From Paramagnetospirillum caucaseum (GTDB lineage Bacteria > Pseudomonadota > Alphaproteobacteria > Rhodospirillales > Magnetospirillaceae), in NCBI RefSeq assembly GCF_000342045.1, contig NZ_AONQ01000002.1:62001-126000 (forward strand): a stretch of 64,000 nucleotides of DNA, written 5' to 3'. The notes below the pieces were generated by a model. It did no database searches. It was not told the DNA's origin and was given only the letters and a program-made list of their open reading frames with translations. The translations under genes were made by a program, and so were the position numbers. How positions within the stretch are numbered: position 1 is the stretch's first letter; every line of letters starts with the position of its first letter. Of this stretch, positions 28,279 through 36,240 are shown one piece after another.

Positions 28279-29277
28279 ATGACCGTTCGTATCACCCGCC
28301 GTCGCGCCATCACCGTTCTGGCCGCCGCCGCCGGACTGCCGCTGCTGATGAAGGCCAATGCCGCCCAGGCCCGCCTGGTCCGTTGGGAAGGGACGACCCT
28401 GGGGGCGCCGTCGACCATCCAGCTCTACGCCGCCGACGAGGCCCAGGCCCGCACCGCGCTGGCCGCCGCGCAAGGAGAGCTGGCCCGGCTGGAAGGCATC
28501 TTCAGCATCTACCGCGCCGATTCCGCCCTGTCGGCGCTGAACCGCGACGGCAAGCTGGACGACGCGCCGGCCGAGTTCATGGAACTGGTCGCCCACGCCA
28601 AGAGCCTGGCCGAGATCAGCGACGGCGCCTTCGACCCCACCATCCAGCCGGTGTGGCAGCTGTATTTCAGCCACTTCACCGCCGCCAATCCCGATCCCAA
28701 GGGACCGGCGCGAAAGGACATCGACGCCGCCCTGGCCCTGGTGGACTGGAAGGGCATCGAGGTCGACGCCGCCAAGCGCCGCGTCACCCTGGCCAAGCCC
28801 GGCATGGCGCTGACGCTGAACGCCCGCGCCCAGGGGTTCATCACCGACAAGGTGGCCGACGTGCTGCGCGCCCACGGATTCACCCAGATGCTGGTGGACA
28901 TGGGCGAGCCCCGCGCCATGGAGGCCAAGCCCGACGGTTCGGCCTGGCGCATCGGCATCGCCAACCCGGCGGACAATTCCAAGGCCGTCACCTCGGTGGA
29001 CGTGGTCAACAAGTGCGTCTCCACCTCGGGCGGCTACGGCACCATGTTCGACGAGGCCGGCAGGTTCACCCACATCATCGATCCGCGCACCGGCCGCACC
29101 GCCCCGGCCGAGCTGGGCGTGACGGTGATCGCCGACAACGCCACCATCGCCGACGGCCTGGCCACCACCCTGATCCTGGCGCCGGAGCACAAGCGCCAGC
29201 AGATCCTGCGGGCGGCCGGGGCGCTGCAGGCCTATTTCGTCACCCCTCAGGGCGTCGTCGCGACGGTGACGGCCTGA
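28279..29277 (+). CDS. apbE: FAD:protein FMN transferase (ApbE/RnfF)
   Basis: Periplasmic flavin transferase, 332 residues, that attaches FMN covalently to threonines of RnfG and RnfD. The start at 28279 has GGAGG 12 bases upstream and lies downstream of the predicted sigma-54 transcription start; an open frame from 28213 begins before that point. The N-terminus is a twin-arginine-like signal (TRRRAITVLAAAAG). The ApbE core includes SIYRADSALSALNRDG, the NARAQGFITDKVAD segment and SGGYGTMFDEAG. As first gene of the rnf operon it corresponds to rnfF of Rhodobacter capsulatus. Confidence 0.95.
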   Translation: MTVRITRRRAITVLAAAAGLPLLMKANAAQARLVRWEGTTLGAPSTIQLYAADEAQARTALAAAQGELARLEGIFSIYRADSALSALNRDGKLDDAPAEFMELVAHAKSLAEISDGAFDPTIQPVWQLYFSHFTAANPDPKGPARKDIDAALALVDWKGIEVDAAKRRVTLAKPGMALTLNARAQGFITDKVADVLRAHGFTQMLVDMGEPRAMEAKPDGSAWRIGIANPADNSKAVTSVDVVNKCVSTSGGYGTMFDEAGRFTHIIDPRTGRTAPAELGVTVIADNATIADGLATTLILAPEHKRQQILRAAGALQAYFVTPQGVVATVTA

Positions 29278-29285
29278 GCCTTGCG

Positions 29286-29822
29286 ATGAGCAATCTCCAA
29301 TCCTCCGCCCCGCCGGAATCGTTCTTTCCGAATGCCGACGACCGCGACATGGTCGAGGGTTTCGCCCGCGTGGTCGCGCTCAGCGGCGGCAAGGCATGGG
29401 CCGAGCCCGAGCCGGCGCAAAGCTGCGGCGGCTGCCATTCGGCCGGCCTGTGCAGCATCGGCAAGCAGGGCAAGACGTCCGCCCACCAGTTGGCCAAGCG
29501 CTTCGCCCTGCCGGGCGACCTCGGCCTGGCGGTCGGTGAACGGGTGGTGGTCGGGGTCCGCGAGGACACCCTGACCAAGGGGGCGCTCACCGCCTATGGC
29601 CTGCCGCTGCTCGCCCTGCTGGCCGGCGGCATCATGGGACAGGAGTTCGGGCACTCGGACGGCTATGCCGCCCTGGGGGCGGCCGGCGGATTGGCGGCGG
29701 GGCTGCTCGCCGCCCGCGTCGTCGCCGGCATTCTTTCGGCACGGGGGGTTCTGACCCCCCGCTTCCTGCGCCGCGCCTTCGAGGTGCCGGTCGACGGGAC
29801 CTGCCACACGGAACATGGGTAA
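29286..29822 (+). CDS. rseC: RseC/MucC family protein (SoxR-reducing system)
   Basis: Membrane protein of 178 residues. The N-terminal cytoplasmic part has the family cysteine cluster (CGGCHSAGLCSIG, about residues 47-59). Two hydrophobic helices follow (about 106-122 and 126-147). In E. coli RseC works with the Rnf homologue RsxABCDGE in keeping SoxR reduced. Here the gene sits between apbE and rnfA, 8 bases after the former and 15 before the latter, so it is part of the Rnf operon. The C-terminus extends beyond the helices with a lone Cys. Confidence 0.9.
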   Translation: MSNLQSSAPPESFFPNADDRDMVEGFARVVALSGGKAWAEPEPAQSCGGCHSAGLCSIGKQGKTSAHQLAKRFALPGDLGLAVGERVVVGVREDTLTKGALTAYGLPLLALLAGGIMGQEFGHSDGYAALGAAGGLAAGLLAARVVAGILSARGVLTPRFLRRAFEVPVDGTCHTEHG

Positions 29823-29837
29823 AGGGGGAAGCACCCG

Positions 29838-30419
29838 ATGGAACATTACCTTCTGCTGATCATCAGCGCCGCCCTGGTCAGCAACGTCGTGCTGATGCGG
29901 TTCCTGGGCCTGTGCTCCTTCATGGGCGTCACCACCCGGGTGGACACCGCCATCGGCATGGGCGCCGCCACCACCTTCTGCATCACCATCTCGGCCATGA
30001 TCGACTGGGGGGTGGAGAAGGCGCTGCTGGAGCCCTACGAACTGGGCTACCTGCGGACCGTGACCTTCATCCTGGTCATCGCGGCGGCCGTGCAGTTCAC
30101 GGAAGCCGTGGTGCGCAAGGTCTCGCCCGCCATGTTCCAGATGCTGGGCATCTACCTGCCGCTGATCACCACCAACTGCGCGGTGCTGGGCGTCAACCTG
30201 CTGCTGGTCGAAGGCAAGATGAACTTCATCGAGAGCACCGTGTTCGCCCTGGCCTCGTCGCTGGGTTACTCGCTGGTCATGGTGCTGTTCGCCGGCCTGC
30301 GCGAACGCATCGCCCTGGCCGATGTGCCGCGCCTGTTCGCCGGCCCGCCCATCGGCTTCATCACCGCCAGCCTGCTGGCCCTGGCCTTCATGGGCTTTTC
30401 CGGTATGAGCACCAATTAG
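29838..30419 (+). CDS. rnfA: Electron transport complex subunit RnfA
   Basis: Integral membrane subunit of the Rnf ion-motive NADH:ferredoxin oxidoreductase, 193 residues and six helices. It has the family segments NVVLMRFLGLCSFMGV and ITTNCAVLGVNL. The two conserved cysteines (LGLCSF and TTNCAV), one in each half, are those proposed to hold an iron-sulfur centre between RnfA and RnfE. A GGGGGAAG ribosome site precedes the ATG. rnfB follows after 13 bases. Confidence 0.97.
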   Translation: MEHYLLLIISAALVSNVVLMRFLGLCSFMGVTTRVDTAIGMGAATTFCITISAMIDWGVEKALLEPYELGYLRTVTFILVIAAAVQFTEAVVRKVSPAMFQMLGIYLPLITTNCAVLGVNLLLVEGKMNFIESTVFALASSLGYSLVMVLFAGLRERIALADVPRLFAGPPIGFITASLLALAFMGFSGMSTN

Positions 30420-30432
30420 GAGGTTACCTGTC

Positions 30433-30969
30433 ATGTTGTTGGATGTCGGAAGTCTGGCGGTGATGGGTGTGACGCTGGGCGCGGTTCTGGGAACCGCCGC
30501 CAAGCTCCTGGCCGTGCCCGTCAATCCCATCGAGGAAGAGCTGCAGAACCTGCTGCCCGGCTCGCAATGCGGCCAATGCGGCTTCGTCGGCTGCGCCCAG
30601 TACGCGGCGGCGCTGGCCAAGGGCGACACGCCCATCACGCTGTGCGCGCCGGGCGGCAAGGCCACCATCGAGGCCCTGGCCAAGAGGCTCGGCGTCCACG
30701 CCGACGCCGACGCCCACGAGGAGGTCGGCCCGCGCGTCGCCTTCATCAACGAGGACCTGTGCATCGGCTGCCTGCGCTGCATCGGCGAGTGCGGCTCCGA
30801 CGCCATCGTCGGCGCCCCCAAGCAGTTGCATACGGTGATCGCCGACGCCTGCCACGCCTGTTCCAAGTGCTTCAAGATCTGCCCCACCGAGGCCATCGAG
30901 ATGCGCCCCATCCCGCAAACCATCGCCGCCTGGCACTGGCAAAAGCCGGGCGAGCATTCGGCGCATTGA
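30433..30969 (+). CDS. rnfB: Electron transport complex subunit RnfB
   Basis: Membrane-anchored iron-sulfur subunit, 178 residues. An N-terminal helix (about 5-25) is followed by the CxxCxxxxC four-cysteine motif (SQCGQCGFVGC, then C at TLCAPGG). Two ferredoxin clusters come next (CIGCLRCIGECG and CHACSKCFKICP). In the first ferredoxin motif the usual proline after the last cysteine is Gly. RnfB relays electrons from RnfC towards ferredoxin. The tail ends HWQKPGEHSAH. It lies 13 bases behind rnfA. Confidence 0.97.
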   Translation: MLLDVGSLAVMGVTLGAVLGTAAKLLAVPVNPIEEELQNLLPGSQCGQCGFVGCAQYAAALAKGDTPITLCAPGGKATIEALAKRLGVHADADAHEEVGPRVAFINEDLCIGCLRCIGECGSDAIVGAPKQLHTVIADACHACSKCFKICPTEAIEMRPIPQTIAAWHWQKPGEHSAH

Positions 30970-30982
30970 GGAGAGACGGTCG

Positions 30983-32494
30983 ATGAAACTGTTTCCCATC
31001 CTGGGCGGCATCCACCCGGAATACCGCAAGGAGCTGACGAGCGAGAAGGCCATCGTCGCCCTGCCCGTTCCGAAGACCCTTTACCTGCCCTTGCAGCAGC
31101 ACATGGGCGCGCCGGCCAACACCACGGTCGACGCCGGCGACCTGGTCAAGAAAGGCCAGTTGCTGGCCAAGGCGCAAGGAGCGATCTCGGCCGCATTGCA
31201 CGCCCCCACCTCGGGACGCATCGCGGCCATCACCGAGATGACCGCCCCGCACCCTTCCGGCCTGCCGGTTCTGACCATCATGCTGGATTCCGACGGCAAG
31301 GACGAATGGGCCGAGCCCATGCCGGCCATCGATGATCCCTTCGCCGCCTCTCCCGCCGAGATCAAGGCCCGCGTCGCCGAGGCCGGCATCGTCGGCATGG
31401 GCGGCGCCACCTTCCCGTCGGCGGTGAAGCTGGGCCTGGGCGGTCAGCACAAGCTGGAAATCCTGCTGTTGAACGGCGCCGAGTGCGAGCCCTACCTGAC
31501 CTGCGACGACCGCGTCATGCGGGAATTCGCCGCCCAGGTGGTGGACGGCGCCCGCATCATGGCCCATGCCCTGGGCGCCCCCAAGGTGATCATCGCCGTG
31601 GAGGACAACAAGCCCCAGGCCGTGGACTCCCTGAAGGCCGAAGCCGCCAAGACCCCCAACGTCGAAGTGGTGGGCGTGCCGGTGCAGTACCCCATGGGCG
31701 CCGAGCGCCACCTGACCCAGGCGGTGACGGGACGCGAGACTCCGGCCCGCAAGCTGACCGCCGACGTGGGCGTGGTCGTGCACAACGTCGCCACCGCGCG
31801 GGCCGTGCATCAGGCGGTGCGCCTGGGCCGGCCGCTGGTGTCGCGCGTCGTGACGGTCAGCGGCGGCGCCGTCGCCGAGCCCAAGAACATCGAGGTGCCG
31901 CTGGGCACCCGGGTCTCCGAACTGCTCGACTTTTGCGGCGGAATCTCCAAGGAGGCCCGGCGCATCATCTCGGGCGGCCCCATGATGGGCCAGCCGCTTC
32001 CCAGCCTGGACGTGGCGGTGGTCAAGGGCACCTCTGGCATCCTGGCGCTGACGCAAGGAGAGACCAACGAGCACGCGTCGAGCCCCTGCATCCGTTGCGG
32101 CTCGTGCGTCACCTATTGCCCGTGCGGGCTGGTGCCGGTGGAAATGGCCAGCTACATCAGAAACGACAAGCTCGACCTCGCCGCCAAGATCGGCGTGCAG
32201 GATTGCGTGTCGTGCGGCTCGTGCTCCTACATCTGCCCGTCGCACATTCCCCTGGTCCACTATTTCAACTACGCCAAGGGCAAGATCGCCGCGCTCGACC
32301 GCGAGCGGCGCAAGAACGAGCAGACCAAGGCGCTGGTCGAGGCCCATAACGCGCGTCTCGAACGCCAGGCCCAGGCCAAGCGCGAAGCCGCCGCCAAGGC
32401 CAAGGCCGCCAAGGAAGCCGCCGAGGCGGCAGCGGCCGCCCCCCAGGCGAACCAGCAGGCACAACCCAACTCCGCAGGCGGGGCCAACGCATGA
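30983..32494 (+). CDS. rnfC: Electron transport complex subunit RnfC
   Basis: Peripheral NADH-binding flavo-iron-sulfur subunit, 503 residues. The barrel-sandwich N-terminus is followed by the flavin/NAD-binding region (GIVGMGGATFPSAVKL and NGAECEPYLTCDDR). Two 4Fe-4S motifs are CIRCGSCVTYCPCG and CVSCGSCSYICPSH, about residues 370-420. The last 60 residues are an Ala/Lys/Gln-rich helical tail (AKREAAAKAKAAKEAAE), as often seen in proteobacterial RnfC. It takes electrons from NADH. It overlaps rnfD by 4 bases (ATGA). Confidence 0.97.
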   Translation: MKLFPILGGIHPEYRKELTSEKAIVALPVPKTLYLPLQQHMGAPANTTVDAGDLVKKGQLLAKAQGAISAALHAPTSGRIAAITEMTAPHPSGLPVLTIMLDSDGKDEWAEPMPAIDDPFAASPAEIKARVAEAGIVGMGGATFPSAVKLGLGGQHKLEILLLNGAECEPYLTCDDRVMREFAAQVVDGARIMAHALGAPKVIIAVEDNKPQAVDSLKAEAAKTPNVEVVGVPVQYPMGAERHLTQAVTGRETPARKLTADVGVVVHNVATARAVHQAVRLGRPLVSRVVTVSGGAVAEPKNIEVPLGTRVSELLDFCGGISKEARRIISGGPMMGQPLPSLDVAVVKGTSGILALTQGETNEHASSPCIRCGSCVTYCPCGLVPVEMASYIRNDKLDLAAKIGVQDCVSCGSCSYICPSHIPLVHYFNYAKGKIAALDRERRKNEQTKALVEAHNARLERQAQAKREAAAKAKAAKEAAEAAAAAPQANQQAQPNSAGGANA

Positions 32495-33567
32495 GTATCG
32501 CGATCGACAAGAGCGGGCCGTTCACCCACGGCCCCAACAACGTCTCCCGGACCATGTTCACGGTCCTGGCGGCCCTGGCGCCGGCCACGCTGTACAATCT
32601 GTGGCTGTTCGGCTGGCCCGCCATCTTCCTGTTCATCGTCACCATGCTGGCCTGCATGGCCTGCGAGGCGGCCTGCGTGCGCATCGGCGGCGGCAATCCC
32701 GACCGGGCGCTGGGCGACGGCTCGGTGCTGATCACCGGCTGGCTGCTGGCCCTGTCGCTGCCGCCGTGGGCGCCGTGGTGGGTCGCCGTGGTGGCCTCGG
32801 TGTTCGCCGTCTGCCTCGCCAAGCACGCCTTCGGCGGATTGGGCCAGAACGTCTTCAACCCGGCCATGGTCGGCCGCGTGGTGGTGCTGGTCTCCTTCCC
32901 GCTGCAGATGACCTCGTTCGTGGCGCCCAAGCCGCTGTTCACCCCCGGCTCGCCCTCCATCGGCGAAGCGCTGACCATCACCTTCGGGCGCGGCTTCTCG
33001 CTCGACGGCATCAGCACCGCCTCGCCGCTGGGCTTCATCAAGACCGAGCTGTCCAAGGGCGTTCCCATCAGCCAGTCCATCGCCTCGGTCCCCAGCCTGG
33101 GCGACATGATGATCGGCTTCCATCCCGGCTCCATGGGCGAGACGGCGGTGCCGCTGATCCTGCTGGGCGGCCTGTTCCTGATGTGGCGCAAGATCATCTC
33201 CTGGCATATCCCGGTGTCCATGCTGGCCACCCTGTTCCTGATGGGCACCCTGTTCAACGCCCTGGACCCGGCGCGGCACGCCGGCGGCCTGTTCCATCTG
33301 CTGTCGGGCGCCTCGATCCTGGGGGCCTTCTTCATCGCCACCGACTACGTCACCTCGCCGGTGTCCAAGTCGGGCCAGTTAGCCTTCGGCATCGGCATCG
33401 GCCTGCTGACCTGGATCATCCGCACCTATGCCGGATATCCCGAGGGCGTGGCCTTCGCGGTGCTGCTGATGAACGCGCTGACGCCCATTCTCGATCAACA
33501 TTTCCGGCCGCGCGTCTTCGGGCGCACCCGCAAGGGCGAGCCTCTGCCGGTCAGGGGGGACAAATGA
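32491..33567 (+). CDS. rnfD: Electron transport complex subunit RnfD
   Basis: Membrane subunit of 358 residues, NqrB/RnfD family, with about ten helices (FGGLGQNVFNPAMVGR is the conserved cytoplasmic block). In homologues a threonine in an SxAT(P) motif carries covalent FMN. Here the equivalent stretch reads D172-G-I-S-T-A-S178-P, so serine is at the acceptor position (DNA checked at 33003-33029). The ATG overlaps the rnfC stop, and the stop overlaps the rnfG start. Confidence 0.95.
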   Translation: MSIAIDKSGPFTHGPNNVSRTMFTVLAALAPATLYNLWLFGWPAIFLFIVTMLACMACEAACVRIGGGNPDRALGDGSVLITGWLLALSLPPWAPWWVAVVASVFAVCLAKHAFGGLGQNVFNPAMVGRVVVLVSFPLQMTSFVAPKPLFTPGSPSIGEALTITFGRGFSLDGISTASPLGFIKTELSKGVPISQSIASVPSLGDMMIGFHPGSMGETAVPLILLGGLFLMWRKIISWHIPVSMLATLFLMGTLFNALDPARHAGGLFHLLSGASILGAFFIATDYVTSPVSKSGQLAFGIGIGLLTWIIRTYAGYPEGVAFAVLLMNALTPILDQHFRPRVFGRTRKGEPLPVRGDK

Positions 33568-34193
33568 GCCAAGCCATACGGCCCACCTGGGTCCACGCCA
33601 CCATCCTGGGCGCCTTCTGCGCCGGCTTCGGCGTGGCCCTGGCGCTCACCGACGACATCACCAAGGCGCCCATCAAGGAGCGCGCCCTGGAGGACAAGAT
33701 GAACTCGCTGGGGCAGGTGATTCCGCGTTCCATCCATGACAACAACCCGGTCACCGACACGGTCAAGCTGCCCAATCCCAAGGCCGGCGGCCATGGCGCC
33801 CCGGCCGAGACCGACATCTACCGCGCCACCAAGGACGGCCAGGTGGTCGCCGTGGCCTACGAATACATGGCCTCGGGCGGCTATGGCGGCCCGATCCGCC
33901 TGATGCTGGGCGTCGCCCCCGACGGCAAGCTGCTGGGCGTGCGGGTCATCTCCCACAAGGAGACGCCCGGCCTGGGCGACAAGATCGAGGCCGCCAAGAA
34001 CGAGTGGATCACCCGTTTCACCGGCCTTTCCCTCGGCAATCCGCCGGCGGAAAAGTGGAAGGTCAAGAAGGACGGCGGCCAGTTCGACCAGTTCTCCGGC
34101 GCCACCATCACGCCCCGCGCCGTGGTGAGCGGCATCCGCCAGGGGCTGGAGTTCTTCGCCGCCAATTCGTCTCGCATGATGGAGAAGAAGTGA
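33564..34193 (+). CDS. rnfG: Electron transport complex subunit RnfG
   Basis: Single-span periplasmic flavoprotein of 209 residues with an N-terminal membrane helix (about 10-28). The flavinylation site is the Thr of SGAT (T181, context DQFSGATITPRAV), the standard ApbE target. The FMN-bind domain (about 90-200) includes GKLLGVRVISHKETPGLGDK. The ATG at 33564 overlaps the end of rnfD by 4 bases; a longer open frame upstream is the shadow of rnfD. It overlaps rnfE by one base. Confidence 0.97.
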   Translation: MSQAIRPTWVHATILGAFCAGFGVALALTDDITKAPIKERALEDKMNSLGQVIPRSIHDNNPVTDTVKLPNPKAGGHGAPAETDIYRATKDGQVVAVAYEYMASGGYGGPIRLMLGVAPDGKLLGVRVISHKETPGLGDKIEAAKNEWITRFTGLSLGNPPAEKWKVKKDGGQFDQFSGATITPRAVVSGIRQGLEFFAANSSRMMEKK

Positions 34194-34864
34194 TGTCTGC
34201 CAGCTACGGACGGATCGTCAAGGACGGATTGTGGGAAAACAACGGCGTGCTGTGCATGCTGCTCGGCATGTGCCCGACCATGGCCATGACCGGAACCGGC
34301 ACCAACGGCCTGGGCATGGGCATCGCCACCGCCGTGGTGATGGCCGCCTCGAACCTGATGGTCGCCATGTTCCGCAACTACGTCACCCACGAGGTGCGCA
34401 TCCCGGTCTACATCCTGATCGTGGCGGCCAACGTCACCTTCGTGGATCTGGCCATGAACGCCTGGATGCATGAGCTGTACAAGGTGCTGGGCCTGTTCAT
34501 CCCGCTGATCGTCTCCAACTGCCTGCCGCTGGCCCGCCTGGAGGCCTTCGCCGCCAAGGAGCCGGTGCTGCCCTCGCTGGTGGACGGCACCTTCATGGGA
34601 CTCGGCTTCACCTTCGCGCTGACCGTCATCGGCCTGGTGCGCGAAGCCATCGGCCAGGGCACCCTGTTCGCCGACGCCGCCCTGCTGCTCGGCCCCTGGG
34701 CCAAGGTGATGGAGATGCGCATCATGCCGGCCGATTGGGGCATCCTGGTGCTGATCCTGCCGCCCGGCGGCTTCCTGATCGCCGGCCTGCTGGTGGTCGC
34801 CAAGCGCATGATCGACCTTGCCTCGGGCAAGGAGATCAAGATGGCCGGCGCCCACAGCGTCTAA
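34193..34864 (+). CDS. rnfE: Electron transport complex subunit RnfE
   Basis: Integral membrane partner of RnfA, 223 residues with six helices. Family features are the N-terminal LWENNGVLCMLLGMCPTMAM and IPLIVSNCLPLARLEAFA. These contain the conserved cysteines (LGMCP and VSNCL) that with the RnfA pair form the proposed membrane iron-sulfur centre. The ATG shares its first base with the last base of the rnfG stop (TGATG). The C-terminal helix ends in a positively charged tail. Confidence 0.97.
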   Translation: MSASYGRIVKDGLWENNGVLCMLLGMCPTMAMTGTGTNGLGMGIATAVVMAASNLMVAMFRNYVTHEVRIPVYILIVAANVTFVDLAMNAWMHELYKVLGLFIPLIVSNCLPLARLEAFAAKEPVLPSLVDGTFMGLGFTFALTVIGLVREAIGQGTLFADAALLLGPWAKVMEMRIMPADWGILVLILPPGGFLIAGLLVVAKRMIDLASGKEIKMAGAHSV

Positions 34865-34880
34865 GGGAGAGACGGACATC

Positions 34881-35174
34881 ATGAAGATCGGAGTCGTCTA
34901 CGCCGTTCCCTCCCGCCAGTCGTGGCTGTCCATCGACGTGCCGGAGGGAACCACGGTCAAGGAAGCCATTGAGAAATCGGGCATCCTGCACCAGTTCCCC
35001 GAGATCGACCTGGAAACCCAGAAGGTCGGAATCTTCGGCAAGGCCACCACGCTGGATACCGTGCTGGAGGAAGGGGCGCGCATCGAAATCTACCGCCCCA
35101 TCACCGTCGATCCCAAGACCGTCAAGCGCCGCGCCGCCCCCGAGGCGCCGGCGGCCGGAGGAAGCGAGTCATGA
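34881..35174 (+). CDS. rnfH: RnfH family protein
   Basis: Small soluble protein of 97 residues with a ubiquitin/ThiS-like fold predicted for the RnfH/UPF0125 family (KIGVVYAVPSRQSWLSIDVP, then VGIFGKATTLDTVLEEGARI). In Rhodobacter capsulatus rnfH is the last gene of the rnfABCDGEH operon; its biochemical role is not settled. The ATG at 34881 has GGGAGA upstream; an in-frame ATG 63 bases earlier lies inside rnfE. The C-terminal RAAPEAPAAGG tail is disordered. Its stop overlaps the next start (ATGA). Confidence 0.93.
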   Translation: MKIGVVYAVPSRQSWLSIDVPEGTTVKEAIEKSGILHQFPEIDLETQKVGIFGKATTLDTVLEEGARIEIYRPITVDPKTVKRRAAPEAPAAGGSES

Positions 35175-35584
35175 GCACCGAGGATCTGACCGTCACCCAG
35201 GCGGTGGCCTATTCCGTCCTCTACGCCCTGGACATCGAGGCCGCCGCCCCCTGGAAGGCCTGGGCCCACATCTGGCTGAAGGGCGACGACCGCACCGCGT
35301 CCTCCGCCCAGATGGCGGCGGCGGGCGCCTCGACCCCCACCGCCAAATCGGCCTCCAACGCCGCCCGCCTGCTGGCCGAGGCCACCCAGTTGCAGACCGA
35401 GGCGGCCATGCTGATGAGCGAGAACCGCAACGCTTCGTGGCAGCTGGACCAGTACGAACTCAGGAACGAGCAATGCCTGGGCGCCGTGGCCGAATCCATC
35501 CGCATGGGCAGCAACGACGGTACCCTGGACACCCAAAGTCCCCGCTCGGCGGAACTGCGGGCCAAGGTGAAGCAGGAGTTCTAG
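35171..35584 (+). CDS. Uncharacterised protein translationally coupled to the rnf operon
   Basis: I do not recognise this 137-residue protein. Its ATG overlaps the rnfH stop by 4 bases, so it is made with the Rnf complex. It has no signal peptide or membrane segment, one cysteine (NEQCLGAV) and is probably mostly helical (residues 45-95 are Ala/Ser/Gln-rich, 95-137 charged). Aromatic residues cluster in the first 40 (two Tyr and three Trp). It could be an Rnf assembly or regulatory factor, or a nitrogen-fixation accessory protein. Codon use matches the rest of the operon. Confidence 0.8.
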   Translation: MSTEDLTVTQAVAYSVLYALDIEAAAPWKAWAHIWLKGDDRTASSAQMAAAGASTPTAKSASNAARLLAEATQLQTEAAMLMSENRNASWQLDQYELRNEQCLGAVAESIRMGSNDGTLDTQSPRSAELRAKVKQEF

Positions 35585-35736
35585 GTCACCAAAAGGCATC
35601 AACTCCCATAAATATACGCCCATAGGAAGCATTGACTGTCGGCACGCGCCGTTTTACTCTTCCAGCTAATGGATGCACTCATCATCAGGCTGCACCTGGT
35701 ATTTGAAGCCATCGATCAAAGTGGGGGGGGAATGGT
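35585..35736. other. AT-richer gap after the rnf operon
   Basis: 152 bases with no supportable gene and no clear hairpin terminator for the rnf transcript. It contains TTGACT at 35632 followed 17 bases later by TACTCT, a weak match to a promoter for the lipoprotein gene. A run of eight Gs lies just before its start. Confidence 0.35.
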
Positions 35737-36240
35737 ATGCGACGGATTGCTTGCCTGCTTATGGCGGCGGGGTTGACTGGCTGCGCGACAACCGGAACAA
35801 AATTCGAGATGCCCAAGACCCAGGTTCGGGAAGGGCTGTCGCGTCTGGTCGTCTATCAAACCGGCATACCGCAGATCGTGCGGTCGGATTTCGCGGTTCT
35901 CCTCGATGACGGCGCCATCTGCTACATGGTTCCCGGCGAAGTCATGGTCAGGGATATCCGGGCGGGACAGCACAAGATCGCCTTCGACAATCCCATGACC
36001 GCCGGCACCTCAGTACTGAGTTTCACGGCCGAAGCGGGCAAGACTGTCTATATCTCGGCGGCCCCCAACGCCAGGTCGGTGGTCGCCAGCCTCCTGCTCG
36101 GCCCCCTTGCCGACCTCGCCACATCGGACAAGACCACCGCCCGCGGCGGCAGCGTGTTTCTGGAACAGTCAACCAGCGAGCAGGCCGAACAGGACGTCGC
36201 CACCCTGTCGAAATCCTCCTGCACTCCTCCGGGGGCCTAA
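35737..36240 (+). CDS. Predicted lipoprotein, DUF2846-like
   Basis: Secreted protein of 167 residues. The signal peptide ends in a lipobox (LTGC at 13-16), so it is predicted to be lipid-anchored at Cys16. The body resembles small DUF2846-type lipoproteins: a strand pattern RSDFAVLLDDGAICYMVPG, then VRDIRAGQHKI and FTAEAGKTVYISAA. No function can be assigned. Its G+C content appears lower than that of the neighbours. Its stop overlaps the stop region of the convergent antiporter gene by 4 bases. Confidence 0.75.
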   Translation: MRRIACLLMAAGLTGCATTGTKFEMPKTQVREGLSRLVVYQTGIPQIVRSDFAVLLDDGAICYMVPGEVMVRDIRAGQHKIAFDNPMTAGTSVLSFTAEAGKTVYISAAPNARSVVASLLLGPLADLATSDKTTARGGSVFLEQSTSEQAEQDVATLSKSSCTPPGA

